This document shows, in pieces, positions 12,401 through 23,672 of a stretch of 64,000 nucleotides of DNA. The translations under genes were made by a program, and so were the position numbers. How positions within the stretch are numbered: position 1 is the first letter of the stretch; every line of letters starts with the position of its first letter. The DNA is taken from positions 1,364,001 through 1,428,000 of the forward strand of contig JAESUZ010005528.1 of assembly GCA_017311185.1 (NCBI GenBank), written 5' to 3'. The notes below the pieces were generated by a model. The model ran no database searches and was not told where the DNA came from. It was given only the letters and a program-made list of their open reading frames with translations. Source of the stretch: Proteles cristata cristata. Lineage: Eukaryota > Chordata > Mammalia > Carnivora > Hyaenidae.

Positions 12401-12759
12401 GAGAGCCCTCATCTGGCAGACACCAGGTGCCCTCACTCAATGGGTGTTAGGTGTGGGAGTATAAAGATCTGGGCCTCCTGGCCCAACTGGAACAATTCTC
12501 CAGCGTATTCTCCAGTTCCAGAGCTCCCATAGAATCAATCAAGGCTGTCACTGGGCCAGCGTCATAGCTCAGCTTTCCCTCCATCCCACCCTGCATCCTG
12601 GCCCAAGAATACTTCATAATATCCTCCCACTAAACTCTCTCAGAATCTACTTCCCAGGAAATACACCCTGCAGTAGGGTTGTGATGAGAATCCGCATGAA
12701 GTGGATGTGAAATTCCTGTGGAATCTCTGACATGGTGGCTTTCTGAAAGGTAAACATGA
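9401..12759. other. Repeat-poor non-coding stretch
   Basis: About 3.3 kb with almost no recognised repeat, which is unusual for this window. It holds an uninterrupted 161-codon plus-strand frame (10685-11170). That length can arise by chance, and I see no domain, signal peptide or credible splice pair. I cannot identify a gene. Sequence around 10520-10760 has the look of an unidentified old repeat, but I could not name it. Confidence 0.45.
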
Positions 12760-12965
12760 TGATGGCTACCAATCGAGCACTTTGATTAGTATTATCTAAT
12801 TTTCACAAAAGTTACAAGATAGATATCTTCTCTTTTATTATCCGGTGAGAAGACCAAAACCCAGAAAGGTCACAACTGTGTTCCAGTTCACCTAGCTAAA
12901 TAAATGGCGGTGATGGAATTGAGCCTGAGGTCACTGTGACTTCCCATTATCCTGCCACCTAGTCA
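12760..12965 (-). mobile_element. MIR-like remnant, minus strand
   Basis: Reads like the antisense MIR: a 'gagcactttgattagtattatctaattttcac' opening, then 'ttttattatccggtgagaagaccaaaacccagaaaggtcac...ttcacctagctaaataaatggcgg...gaattgagcctgagg'. The order of these blocks matches the reversed MIR. Confidence 0.68.
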
Positions 12966-14180
12966 CCCATGACGACCTGGTACTGGTGAAGACAGCTTCC
13001 CAGCTGTGAGCCATCTATGGACTGGAAAGCTATGACTTTAAGAGAGAAGGGTCTTAAGCTGGAATATAGAAATGCCTGCGGGAGGGGAGAGTGTATGTAA
13101 GAGCAGCCAGTGAAGAGCTCAGCTCCCTCCTCCCCAGCAGTTCCAGGCTGTGCTCTCTGCTGAGAACAGAGGAAGGTTGTCAAGTCTATTAACCTCAGCA
13201 ATTGTAAATGGGGACCCAGATGCTCTCATCTAAAATAAAAGCCTCCCCAGCAGATGGTCGGGTTTAACAAGTTGGTATTGAGATGGAACCTTCCAAATAG
13301 CTCATCTGTACAAGAGCAAAATCAAAGAGAACCAAAACACCAGCCAATCCATTTTCTGGGGCTTAGATACTGGTCGTGAGAATGACCAGCAGCTAAAGAC
13401 CGTACAATACCTCTCTCCAATGCAGCATTGATGTGACAGAGATTATTTTATTTATCCAATCAAAGGAGGCCTGATTTGGTGACCAGGAGCCTGTCTAATG
13501 TGGGCTAATCCTACAGGAAGAAATGATTGATCCCTTTGAACAATGTTTACTGAGCAACTCTCTTGCACTAAGCACTGCCTCTGTGGTTGGAGGTGCCAGG
13601 TGATGAAAAGGCAGGGCTTTCCATGAAGAAGTGAGGATAAACAGCCTACTAAGTGGGCAATTTCAATTCATGTGATTTAAAAATGCACTGGAGGTGAAGA
13701 ACGGGTTCAGTAAGAGATCAGAGAGGACATGTCCTAAGTGGTTTTTCTCAGTCAAGACCCATTTCCCAGTGGAGGAGCCTGAGAAGTTGAGACTTGAAGG
13801 AAGAGTAAAAGGTAGCCAGGAAATGTTTGGAAGGGGAAAAGTAGAAGTTGTAATGGACAGAAGCGACTGATTTGCAAAGGCTCAAAAAGTAATATCGTAT
13901 CTGGGATAGTCTGGGTTCATCTGGAACACAGTTTTTTAATACTCTTTGAAGAAGGGAAAATGCTTTAATACTATAATGTTTTATTTTATATACTTTATGA
14001 AGCATGACAAATCTGTATAACATTCACTCATTTGTAGATATTTGTTGAGGTCCTACGAAATACCAGACACTCTCCTAGGCCCTGTATGGTTATAGTCACC
14101 AATAAGAGCTTCCCCCGTCAGTAATAAAGTTCATGATGAGTGCCTGCTACCGGCCAGAAACCCTAAATATTAGGACAGGG
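12966..14180. other. Non-coding stretch with weak ancient-repeat traces
   Basis: No gene. Two short segments, 13545-13640 (gtttactgagcaactctctt...) and 14025-14095 (atatttgttgaggtcctacg...), resemble the 'tattgagcacctactatgtgccaggcact' motif of old mammalian repeats (MIR/L2 class). They are too short to assign. Confidence 0.45.
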
Positions 14181-14184
14181 TCTT

Positions 14185-14330
14185 GGTTCTCACTGGGATG
14201 GAATATTTGGGTCACCTGAGGAGCTTTTAAAATTGTCAATGCCAAGACCACCCTGCCAATTTAATCCAAATTTCTGGTGAAGAAGCACAGGCACCATGTT
14301 TTTAAAACCCCAGTCAATCCCAGCATGAAG
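14185..14330 (+). mobile_element. MER5A-like hAT remnant, plus strand
   Basis: 'ttggttctcactgggatgga...ggtcacctgaggagcttttaaaat...accctgccaatttaat' follows the diverged MER5A pattern (caccTggagggcttgttaaaac...). MER5A is a non-autonomous hAT-Charlie element. Confidence 0.5.
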
Positions 14331-14364
14331 CCAAGTTAAAGGACAAGTGGACTAAAGCAGTAGT

Positions 14365-14500
14365 CGTCAGAGGTAAGTGTGCATTAAAATCAGAGAAGAC
14401 CGACTTACTAGGTTTTGGGTGAGGTTCAAGTATCCGCATTTCTAACAAGTTCGCAGGTGACACTGATGCTTGGGTTCAGGGAACAGACTTTGAGAATCCA
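14365..14500 (+). mobile_element. MER5A-like hAT remnant, plus strand
   Basis: Clearer MER5A match: 'agtgtgcattaaaatcagag', then 'catttctaacaagttcgcag', 'gtgacactgatgct' and 'gaacagactttgagaatcc', all in MER5A order. It lies 35 bp after another MER5A-like piece, so the two may be one interrupted copy or two insertions. Confidence 0.72.
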
Positions 14501-14623
14501 AGCGCTAGCATACGAAAACCTACCTGCAGTTATTTACCTCACCAGTAAAAGACACCTCCTAGTAAACATACACATTAACTACACCTTAATGATACCTCTC
14601 TACTTCAGTAGCAGACTCCTTGA

Positions 14624-14624
14624 C

Positions 14625-14655
<31 letters not shown>

Positions 14656-14834
14656 TGAGAGAGCAAGCATCCGTGTCCAAGTCATTTAGGGACAGAGACA
14701 GAGAGGGAGGGAGGGAATTCCAAGCAGGTTCCACTGGCTGTCAGCACAGAGCCCCACATGGCACTGAATCCCACCATGACCTGAGCCAAAATCAGAAGTC
14801 AGAAGCTCAGCTGACTGAGCCACGCAGGTGGCCC
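14624..14834 (-). mobile_element. CAN-SINE, minus strand
   Basis: Reversed copy with an expanded (TTTA)n tail at 14628-14655, a GA tract, 'ggctgtcagcacagagcccc' and a reversed head ending 'gactgagccacgcaggtggc'. The tail expansion is why a 145-codon plus-strand frame crosses it. Confidence 0.94.
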
Positions 14835-15034
14835 ACACACTTCTCATTTTAATGCATTTTCTTCCAAGAAAGGGATGAGAACAATAACTTGAAACAGACT
14901 ACTAATTGTTACATTAAACCTTCTTTGCTTGGCAAGAGTCCCAAAAAGGAAAGCGCTATGATGAGAGGAGACATGGGACACAGGGCTGCCCTTATTTTGG
15001 CACACAATGTGAAGTTCAAGAGCAAGGATTCCAG

Positions 15035-15243
15035 TGGTGTCTGGGTGGCTCAGTTGGTTGAGTGTCCAACTCTTGATTTCAGTTCAGGTCATGATCCCAA
15101 GGTCATGGGATTGAGCCTCGAATTGGGCTTTGCCCTGAGCATGGAGCTTGCTTAAGTTTCTCTCTCTCTCTCTCTCTCTCTCTTCTCCCTCCCTGCTCAC
15201 TCTCTCTCTCTAAAATTAAAAAAAAAAAAGATTTTTTTAAAGT
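15035..15243 (+). mobile_element. CAN-SINE (older subfamily), plus strand
   Basis: Head 'ggtgtctgggtggctcag', 'catgatcccaaggtcatggg' and 'gagcatggagcttgcttaag' body of the older type, a long TC tract and a tail. A perfect duplication, aaggattccag, lies at 15024-15034 and 15244-15254. It faces the minus-strand SINE at 14624 head to head with a 200-bp spacer. Confidence 0.96.
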
Positions 15244-15261
15244 AAGGATTCCAGGGCCACA

Positions 15262-15425
15262 CGGACCCATCTCTGCAACCTACCAGCTTTATGATCTTCA
15301 ACAAGTTATGTATCTTTCCTGTGTCTCAATTTCTTCTTAAACTGTGAGGGTTGAAAATACCAGTAGAGTACTTAGAACAGAGCCTGGCACATGGCAAGAG
15401 TTATAGAAGCATTGGGTATTACCAC
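15262..15425 (+). mobile_element. MIR remnant, plus strand
   Basis: MIR blocks in order: 'ctgcaacctaccagctttatgatcttcaac', 'cctgtgtctcaatttcttctt' and 'agtacttagaacagagcctggcacatggcaagagtt', close to the MIR 'gcctggcacatagtaag' end. Confidence 0.78.
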
Positions 15426-16924
15426 TTTCCTGAAATTGGCCTGCTACTCTTCTTGATTAGTTTGTAATGTTGCAAACTATAAATATCCTCTTTTCTTTAT
15501 TTATGCTCCACATTTCAGACATCAACCACATCTTCCAAACATTGTACCGATGCAATAGCAGATCCTGTGAGAAAACAAAACCCATTACAAATACTAATAA
15601 ACTTTCTATAGGTTCAGTAAGGGTTACATGGATGTTATATAAGACATAAAATCTACTCTCAAGAAACTTAATTCTAATGGAAAAGGGAAGGCATGGTTGC
15701 AAACAACTATAAGCCATAGGACTTTATAAAGACATTCAGAAAAATGAAAGTAAAGTTCTATGGGCCAGATAGAAGAGAACAGACATCTGGTTGTAAAGAT
15801 AATGACCCACAACTATGACTTCAAGGAGAAAAATGACAGTTGATGTGGGTCATGAAGATGAATAAAAGCTCCACATAGAGAGATGGTGATGGAAAGGACA
15901 CTTCAAGGAGAAGGAATGGCTTATGCAAAAGAATTAAAGCAGAAATACAATAGTCAGTATCTTTCTGGAAAACAGAGAGCACGTGCACTGAGAGCCAGAA
16001 TCAGTGTCACTGTATGATTTATCCCCTTACAGTCTGCAAAACCAGCCTTACATTTGTTCCCACTCTGACTGGTGATAAGTTCCTTTAATACTAAAATATT
16101 AATGTATATTGGTGAATAAATTTCTATTCCTGCAATTTAAGGTCAAAAGAAATATATATATTTATATTATATATATGGAATTATATATATTTATATAAAA
16201 TATAAATATAATTTTATATATATATATAATGTCCAACAATTATAGTATTCTGGAATCCAGCCTCAAGGTGTTTAATTTTTATAAATGGGTTCTGATACTT
16301 TTCCGAAACAAATCTTTATTGGTTTTCGCCTCTCCTGATTGTATATTTAACGGCTTGACAGAAAGCACTGAGGCTGGTTAAATCCAATCATAAGGCTTTA
16401 TAATTTTTGGCCATTTAGAAATTCTCACATGGCAGGGTAAAACTAATGACTGTCCCATGCACTCCTTTTCCTGGTGCTATCCAGCCCAACTGCCCTGTTT
16501 GTGCAAAAGAAAGATAGGGCATAGAATATCAAGAAACTTTCCTAACACTGCCTGGAGTGTGGATCAGATTGTCCGACAGAGCCTCAAAACAGGCCACAAT
16601 TTGTGGCAGAGCTAGGAGGTGGGGGTGGCAAGAAAGAGGTCCTGGAAATGCCCAGAAATCCAGTCCGGAACCAAAGTCAGGGTCTCCCGTACAGTGTTAT
16701 TTCTGATTGTTCTGATTCTCCCTCCTTTCCTTCTCGCCCTCCTCCTCCTCCTCCTCCTGCTCTCTCTCTTCTTCTCTAATCACATACCTGTCACTTCTGC
16801 GTTATTCTTTGTGTTAAAAGAGAGTCCCTAGGTCTAGCCCACACTCAAGGTAAGAGGAATTGGGCTCTATTTCCTGGGAGTGGGGGGGAGTATCAACGAA
16901 TTTGTGAGCACCTACTGCAGTCAC
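15426..16924. other. Non-coding stretch, no gene seen
   Basis: Unique-looking DNA with an (AT)n-rich patch (16150-16228), a CTC/CT-rich tract at 16737-16775 and no coding evidence. Frames of up to 86 codons on both strands at 15457-15717 overlap one another and are not credible. Confidence 0.5.
16150..16228. repeat. (TA)n / TATA-rich low-complexity tract
   Basis: Nearly pure A/T alternation (atatatatttatattatatata...) over about 80 bp, directly read. Such tracts are often polymorphic and may extrude. Confidence 0.9.
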
Positions 16925-17115
16925 ACCAAATTTATCTTTTTAAATATTTCATGTAAATGGAATCATACAATGTGTGATCTTTGGTGTCCGGCTTCTTCCA
17001 CTTAGCATAATGTTTTTGAGATGCATGATGTTTCCAGTGTTGGTAGTTTCTAGCTTTTTATTATCGAGTAGTATTCCATTATAGAAATGTGACACATTTT
17101 TTTATCTGTTCCTAA
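16925..17115 (-). mobile_element. Old L1 (L1M) fragment, minus strand
   Basis: Antisense L1 ORF2-end/3' region: 'atgtaaatggaatcatacaat', 'gtgtccggcttcttccacttagcataatg' and 'agtagtattccattatagaa' are the diverged complement of the L1 segment encoding the final ORF2 residues and following sequence. Truncated on both sides. Confidence 0.8.
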
Positions 17116-17173
17116 AATGTGCTTATATTTTCAGGCCCATTTTAAGAGACACACGTTTTAAGTTTGGTTTTTT

Positions 17174-17378
17174 AAAAATATTTTTATGTTTTTATGTTTA
17201 TTTAAATAGAAAGAGAGGGAGTGAGCAGGGGAGAGGCAGAGAGAGAGGAAGACAAGAATCCGAAGCAGGTTCTGCACTATCAGTGCAAAGCCTAACATGG
17301 GGCTCGAACCCACAAACGTGAGAGCATGACCTGAGCCAAAGTCAGATTCTCAACTGACTGAGCCATCCAGGCACCCTG
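17174..17378 (-). mobile_element. CAN-SINE (felid type), minus strand
   Basis: T-rich tail, GA tract, complement body (tatcagtgcaaagcctaaca), 'ggggctcgaacccacaaacg' and a reversed head ending 'gagccatccaggcaccc'. Flanked by the similar agtttggtttttt (17161) and agtttgccttttt (17379), probably the diverged target duplication. Confidence 0.95.
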
Positions 17379-17794
17379 AGTTTGCCTTTTTTTTTTTAAT
17401 ATGCAGAAACTTTCGAACTGCACATTGTCAAATATTAACTGGGATAAAAAAAAAGACCTTCTGTGTTATGAAACAGACACTAAAATGTATAAAGTACAAC
17501 TTTACTGTAAAAGCAAACACCTCAGTTTACATATTCTGGAATTCTTTACATATTCTGTAACATGACTGACATTTGGGCAATAAGATGAGAAACAATATCA
17601 CCTAATCAGAAGTCTGTGGGTCTTTTATTATACATTGATCACATATACAGGGTTTTCCTCAAGTAACAGAATTTTCTAACTTTATATCCAACAAAATGAA
17701 CTGAGAAAAAAAAAAAAAGAGGTTTTGAGGTATTAAACATTGTACAATACACAGGTGGGGAGTAGTTCAGATCCTGTTAGAAAATTTAATTCTA

Positions 17795-18054
17795 GGGGTG
17801 CTTGGGTGGCTCAATCGGTTAAGCGTCTGATTTTGGCTCAGGTCATGATCACATGGTTTGTGGGTTCGAGCCCCACATCGGGCTCTGTGCTGACAGCTCA
17901 GAGCCTAGAGCCAGTTTCCGATTCTGTGTCTCCCTCTCTCTCTCTGAGCCTCCTCTCCTCATGCTGTCTCTCTCTCTCTCTCTCTCTCTCCTTCTCAGAA
18001 ATAAATAAAACATTTACATAAATAAATAAAACATTTGAAATTTTTTTTAAAAAA
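17795..18054 (+). mobile_element. CAN-SINE (felid type), plus strand
   Basis: Complete copy: 'ggggtgcttgggtggctcaa' head, GTGCTGACAGCTCAGAGCC body, long (TC)n and a tail containing two ataaataaaacattt-like units (partial duplication of the tail). A 16-bp duplication with one mismatch, agaaaatttaRttcta, lies at 17779-17794 and 18055-18070. Confidence 0.97.
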
Positions 18055-18070
18055 AGAAAATTTAGTTCTA

Positions 18071-19384
18071 TCGCTAAATGTCTGGAGTTCTGTTGAGTGA
18101 ATGGACTTTCTTTGCAAACCAAATTTCTACCCAGAATTTAACTTTAACATCATATCACTCAGGAACTTAAAACATGGAGCTTTTCACAAGGAACTTGGAT
18201 GGAGTTTTCTTTGTAGGAAATACTTTTATTTCTCCCTTGCATCTGCCGGAGAAAGAAACAGACTACCCAAAGGGCTTCATGGATCTGTGAAAGCTTAATC
18301 TCATGCCCTGGCGTGACTCCCTTCCATGTGATCTTTCTCCATCAGAGATGGCCACCAAAAACTATCACAGTATCAACTCTGACAATGGGAGCGACAGGGC
18401 AAGGACTCAGTTCTGGTGTCAAGAAGACAGACCTGGTCTGAGTCCCAGCGATCCTTGAATCTCCTTCCAGGATTTAGCGTGGGTCAAAACTTAGCACCTG
18501 CTGAATAAATAAATGATGATCTTAGCAGTTCTATTCATAAAGCATACATCACAAAGACGAATAACTTACTGGTTCCAAACGTCGTACAGAAAACTTGGGA
18601 AAGTTACCCTCATGCATATTTAAGCAGTCAACCTCCAGACCATGAAACTCAAAGTCAACTGTGAGAGGCTACAAGCCTCGTTGCCCCTCCGATACAGGGT
18701 GTGGGGCAGAGTTACTTGGTGGCCTCTTAGCAACTGCACACGATAATCCATGCCCCAGTTCCTATGTGGCCCCCTGGTAGGATGAGGATCGCTGCCTTAT
18801 TGATTCACTTTTATCTATAGGAATGTGCTTTACGTTTACATGCAATGAGATGTAGGCGAAAAAAGAATCATTAATTTAATGTTAAATGTCAACTAATATG
18901 AAATGAAAATAGACTATGAACTGTGGTGCTTAATAGCATCTGAGCTACTGGAGGGGGGTTAGAGAAGTTTAAAAGTGTTAACCAGGATTGCTGGAGAATC
19001 ATCAAATAGGGAGGATTTGCCAATTCGGAATGTGAGCCTGGAAATGAACCTTCCTTCTATAAGAACTATAGGACATCCCTCGGCCTCCCCCCACCCATAC
19101 ATGCATGCACGCTCCTTGTTGCCTCTTTTAAATTTCACTTAGGGAAGTTGCTTCCTTCTTATAAAGGTGTCCCATTATAAATACCCGGGCATTCTCTGCT
19201 CTGCCAATTTCCAGAACTCTCCATCCCAGAAAACTATCTTCCTTCCCCTTGTCTCAGACTCCCCATTAAATATGTATTTGATCCTCCCAAAAGATTGATG
19301 GCATCAACTTGACATCCAAACCCAGACTTAGAAAGGAGCTTCTCCAGGCACAGGGAGGCTTCTCCAGCTGTTGTTCTTTTGAGG
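18071..19384. other. Non-coding stretch, no gene seen
   Basis: About 1.3 kb without a recognised repeat. There is no convincing exon. Frames up to 105 codons on the minus strand (19234-19551) overlap the next repeat remnant and lack motifs. Confidence 0.5.
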
Positions 19385-19530
19385 AGAGAAGCGATAGAAC
19401 AAATATTTGTGGCATGCCTACTATGTGTCAGGCATAGTCCTAAGCACTGGGGTTGCAGCATAAACATGAAGGATGAGGCCCCTGACCTCACAAAGCTCAC
19501 ATTCAGCAGGTCTGTATCAACGTTTGGAGT
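19385..19530 (+). mobile_element. Ancient mammalian repeat remnant (MIR/L2 class)
   Basis: 'acaaatatttgtggcatgcctactatgtgtcaggcatagtcctaagcactggggttgcagc...cctgacctcacaaagctcacattc' follows the widely dispersed old motif 'tatttattgagcacctactatgtgccaggcact...ggggatac'. The class is clear, the exact family is not. Confidence 0.6.
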
Positions 19531-20182
19531 ATACGGAACCCACCTGACCAATGTAGTCGACCTACGAGATTTGCAGATGTAATCTGGGCCTCACTTTCTA
19601 TTCCACTCACTGGCCAGATCTGATTCACATACGCAGATCAGGAATCAATCCTGTCATAGGGCTGTCCGCTATGATGTGTGCTGCAGACATCAGTCTCAGT
19701 TAATGTGCAGCCAGTGTTACTCTCTGGAGCAACTCCAGAACTTTCTAACAACATTGGAGCTCTGTGAAGTCCTTTGATCTCTCCCAATCACACCCAAGTT
19801 TCTGTATATGTAAGACTCAAGGAATATTTTCCATAGTTCTTATACTTAAGGGAAGTTCCATCTACGATACTAGAAAAGTGGTTTGGAATTAACAGGTGTC
19901 CTACTAAAGTTAGTTGGAAGCTTAGAAGTCTAGAGGGATGGCTAAACAATTGGGGGAATTCAAGGGTAGATACCGAAATATGGAGTCTACTTGCTGTAGC
20001 CACAGTCCAGACAGAAGAACCAAGGTAAGAATCAGAGAGCCATGAAGAAAGAGTTACAGAGGGATGGAGTTTAAATGAGAGCAAGCTGATAATAAGGAAG
20101 CAGAGCTGGGATGGCCAAGCCAATCCCTTGAGCACAGGGGGATTCACAGTCTACTTCATGTACCCAGGGGGGTATAGCAGTC
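19531..20182. other. Non-coding stretch, no gene seen
   Basis: Unique-looking DNA. A 119-codon minus-strand frame (19788-20147) has no recognisable domain. It is Ser/Leu-rich, as expected from reading A/G-rich DNA on the opposite strand. Confidence 0.5.
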
Positions 20183-20194
20183 TTCTAAAAGACC

Positions 20195-20412
20195 AAGGTA
20201 GGGGTGCCTGGTGGCTCACTTGGTTAAGCATTGGACTTTGGCTCAGGTCATGATCTCATGATCTCATGGTGTTCGAGCCCCACATCAAGCTCTGCATTGA
20301 CAGCTCAGAGCCTGGAGCCTGCTTCAGATTCTGTGTCTTCCTCTCTCTGTCCCTCCCCTGCTCATACTCTGAATCTCTCTCTCTCAAAAATAAGTCAACA
20401 TTAAAAGAAAAA
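20195..20412 (+). mobile_element. CAN-SINE (felid type), plus strand
   Basis: Head 'ggggtgcctggtggctcact' (one G lost), a short internal repeat of 'catgatct', 'ttgacagctcagagcctggagcc' body, and TC tract. A perfect 12-bp duplication, ttctaaaagacc, lies at 20183-20194 and 20413-20424. Confidence 0.97.
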
Positions 20413-20424
20413 TTCTAAAAGACC

Positions 20425-21935
20425 TAATAGGTAGAAAAGACGCTGAATCAAAGTGAGTGCTTTCTCCATCTTAGGGCTCTTATGTTCCTGCTTGCTGTCA
20501 CCAAGACTGATATAAATTTGACTTTAGAGGTTTCTATAGCTATATTCTCTATCTACACTTTAGGATCCAAGACCCCCATCAAATAATAGCACAATTAGGA
20601 GTGAGAAGTAGAAAAGTGTCCTCAGATGAGCCCAAGTGAGTTGTTTGAGCCAGAGATGACCTAGAAGCTCCTTGTGTTTTGAAGAGGAGGACCGATAGGA
20701 ATTAGCAGAGACCTGAACAAGGTCAGACTACCTTGTTGCCATTACAGTACAGTCTATTAATCTTTGGAAGAGTGACAGAGTGCTTTATAGAATAAGATAC
20801 AATAAATGGTTTATATTACACACCCTGTTTGTCAATATTGGGCTGGGGGGAGTAATCCCTGAGTCACTAGGAGAATGTGTGCATTCATTCATTGTGCTCA
20901 CATCTGTTCCTGTGTGTCCTGTGATTGCATTCCTCATACAGACAAAGAAACAGGATGATTGAATGGACATATATTCATACACAGGCGGTCATTCAGTCCA
21001 CTGAAATTAGCACTCACCCTAAGTGTATAATTCGATCATATCACAGAGCAAGAGATAAAAGAGAGATAATAGAGAAGCAAATGGCTGTTAACATCTAAAA
21101 GAAAAAAAAAAAGCTGTAACAGATGCTTGAGAGAAAGTTTGTCTCTGCAAACCACTACTGCTCTAGATATTTCTTTCCACAGCATGAATAAAGCACAGGA
21201 AGCTATTCTGTCTCCTTTTCCGAAAGGATATCAATGAACTCCAAACAGTCCAAAACCAAGTCTCTATTTGAGTGCCTTAAGTCAAGCAGGTGTATAATGC
21301 TGTGTTTATTGAAATCTTACAGGTCTATTGTCCTTTCTGGTTTAGCAAGTGCCCCATGCAACCAGTGAGTAAAGGTTCACATTTTCTCTTTACTTGCCGT
21401 GCAAGAGAGCAGAACCTGAGAGAGGTTCTGTGACCTCACCAACTATTCATTAGCAGACTCAAATGCAATCTTTTAATTTCAAATTATTATTTTCATTATT
21501 TTATTCAGGCTTTTAATATAAAATTTTAGTGTATTATGTATGTATATGTTCAACATTGTATATGATAGTAGCTGCTGAAAAAAACCACCCTCAGATTGTC
21601 TGTGTTCATTATATGGTTTATAGAATTTAAATTCCCAGAGCACATGGAATGGTCCACTTTGTTTCATACAGCTTCATGATGACGTCTGCACTGCACATAT
21701 ACGGGCTCTTGAAGGTGTTGTGAGGTGAAAGCACGGACGCCCGTATCAATCCACTGTTGATTAAGAGCTTGGCATATAATTTCTGTCATTATTTATCCTG
21801 ATTAAATTTTATTTTAAGGGTTTTATTTTATTAACTAACTACTTTTAAAATGGACAAGATGATTTATTTACTTGTTAACTTGATAATTTTTTTTCTTGTT
21901 AAGTCATAAATAAAATTATGGAATGAGCCTGGGAT
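20425..21935. other. Non-coding stretch, no gene seen
   Basis: About 1.5 kb without a recognised repeat. The frames at 20780-20982 on opposite strands mirror each other and are chance. The right part (21440-21900) is strongly AT-rich. Confidence 0.5.
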
Positions 21936-21939
21936 GTAG

Positions 21940-22285
21940 GCGATAACATGAGTGAACTTCAAAAACCTCATATGGAGCAAATGAGGCAAGACTCCAATAA
22001 GAGCACATTGTTATTCTTTTTTATATGAAATTCCGGACAGGCAAAAACAGCCTACGTCGACTAAGAGAAAAATCAGGGGTTGGGGTTAGGAGAAGACATC
22101 TAAGGGCAGAAGGGGACTTTATGATGAGATGGAAATATTCTAAATCTTGATTCTGGTGGTAGTTACACAATTACATGCATTTGTCAGAACCCATCAAATT
22201 GTACACTGTGAATTGATGATTATGTATGTAATCGTACATACATACACCTCACTAACTTTAATTGATAAAGAAAAAGAGACATAAG
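21940..22285 (+). mobile_element. Old L1 (L1M) 3' end, plus strand
   Basis: Sense L1 3' region: 'tatgaaattccggacaggcaaaaac', 'atcaggggttggggttagga', 'attctggtggtagttacacaattacatgcatttgtcagaacccatcaaattgtacact' and 'catacacctcactaac', in the order of the L1M 3' UTR ('...tcaaaacttatcaaattgtacact...tatacctcaataaa'). It includes a 10-bp-arm hairpin at 22221-22244. Confidence 0.82.
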
Positions 22286-22349
22286 TTTAATTTTCAATAA
22301 TAATATCAATATTTATAATGAGTGTTTTATAATGGATTTATAACATTTT

Positions 22350-22520
22350 TTACAGAAAGATCCTCATTTGGGCCTCACAACAATTCTATGAAGTGAGCGT
22401 CTTTATTCTTACCATCCTCTTTTCACAAATGATATGACTGAATGTTAAAGAGTTTAAGTAATCTGCTAATAGTAACATAACTAGGAAAATAAAGACTAAG
22501 ATTTACCCCAAATTCTCAAA
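22350..22520 (-). mobile_element. MIR-like remnant, minus strand
   Basis: 'catttgggcctcacaacaattctatgaagtgagcgtc...ttcacaaatgatatgactgaatgttaaagagtttaagtaatctgctaatagtaac' matches the antisense MIR block order (cctcacaacaacCcTatgaggtag...). Confidence 0.7.
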
Positions 22521-22712
22521 TGATTCTCTCAACACAAAATTGAATCCCTCCTAAATCTTTCCCAAATAGAACTTTTCATGCAACCCCAGTAAAGATGGAT
22601 AGTGCAGGAAGCAGCTGATTTTTCAATAAAGCTATTCATACATAGAAACAATATAAAAGCACTTAGCTAGTATTTTAAAGCAGCCTTGAAAATATTTTCG
22701 AAAACAAATGGT

Positions 22713-22848
22713 TCCTTTTAACTTCTGAGGGCTGTGGGTTACAGTTTTGCATATCATGTTTAAGGACTAGTCAAAGGCACAGTCTGTCCTGAAAGCACCT
22801 TGCTGTGCATTCCCTCATCCTATAAAAGCCCACAGTCCTCAAGGTCCT
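22713..22848 (+). repeat. Left arm of a 136-bp inverted repeat
   Basis: Reading 22713-22848 forward closely matches the reverse complement of 23673-23807. I count about 19 mismatches and one gap (roughly 86% identity), with a perfectly identical 36-bp core at 22767-22802 versus 23719-23754. No known family recognised. The spacer is about 820 bp. Confidence 0.9.
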
Positions 22849-23034
22849 TTAAGACCTCTTCTACGAGGGTTCTAGGATGCACCTTAAATTTAACAGCTTT
22901 CTTGAGGGATGGGTGGATGAGTGGGTGGGGAACCCTAATAGATATGCTTATATCACTTTCAATACCAGTCCCAATGTAGGACACATTAAATAAATTATAA
23001 AGAAAAAGAAAGATGCATATTGGAACCTAATTGT

Positions 23035-23410
23035 ATTGCTTAGGATAGGTTAGATTATGTCCTCAAAACAATCTCACTCAAATCTAATGGGCTTAAAGCA
23101 AGCAACAAAGGGTTCAATTTGTGTGCAGACCATATTTGCTTTGAGTGTTAGTGCTTTGCTTTACATCAGCTGACTCAGAGAGGCAGCCTCCAGAGAGTTT
23201 ATTATCCAGGACTTCATGGTCACAACATCCATGTCCTGGCCATGCCACTTCCATTCATATTTCATCGACCAAGTGAATCAATCAAATAGGCCATGTTGCT
23301 TAACTTTAAGGGTGGTAAGGGATGCAACCCACCAATTGGCTCCAAAGTTTGATAGCCTGTTATTGGTGAATAGAAGCTATGACTACCATATTAGTATGAA
23401 AAATCAAATC
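23035..23410. mobile_element. LTR-like ancient remnant (MaLR/MLT-type?)
   Basis: 'ggataggttagattatg...aatctaatgggcttaaagcaagcaac...atcagctgactcagagaggc...ttccattcatatttcatcgacc...gccatgttgcttaactttaagggtgg' resembles an old, widely dispersed mammalian element whose copies contain 'ctcagtggcttaaaacaacaa' and 'cacatggccaagcctaactttaagggg'. I believe it is LTR-derived but cannot name the family or orientation. It lies inside the loop of the inverted repeat. Confidence 0.5.
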
Positions 23411-23672
23411 CTTTAACATTAACATGTTCCTTAAAGTCATACCCATTACAGATTCATCAGGTTTAATGCGGTCATCTTTAAAACGTAAGTTTCCTGGAAA
23501 ATAAAACAGACCATCAGCAATTAAGGCCTTAGTATGGACAGATTACATTATTTTACTTTCTTTGATAATCATCGGTTTGGATTAGCCTCTGAGGGCAATG
23601 GATATTTTGAAGCAGAATGACAGAGTTAATTTGAGAGAAGTGGCATGGAGTGACAGAGCAGTGGAAGGCTGC

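Noticed and set aside
17795..17890. tRNA genes suggested by GGTTCGAGCCCC B-box-like motifs in many places
   Set aside because: These are tRNA-derived SINE heads. They do not fold into an intact cloverleaf and are followed by the SINE body.
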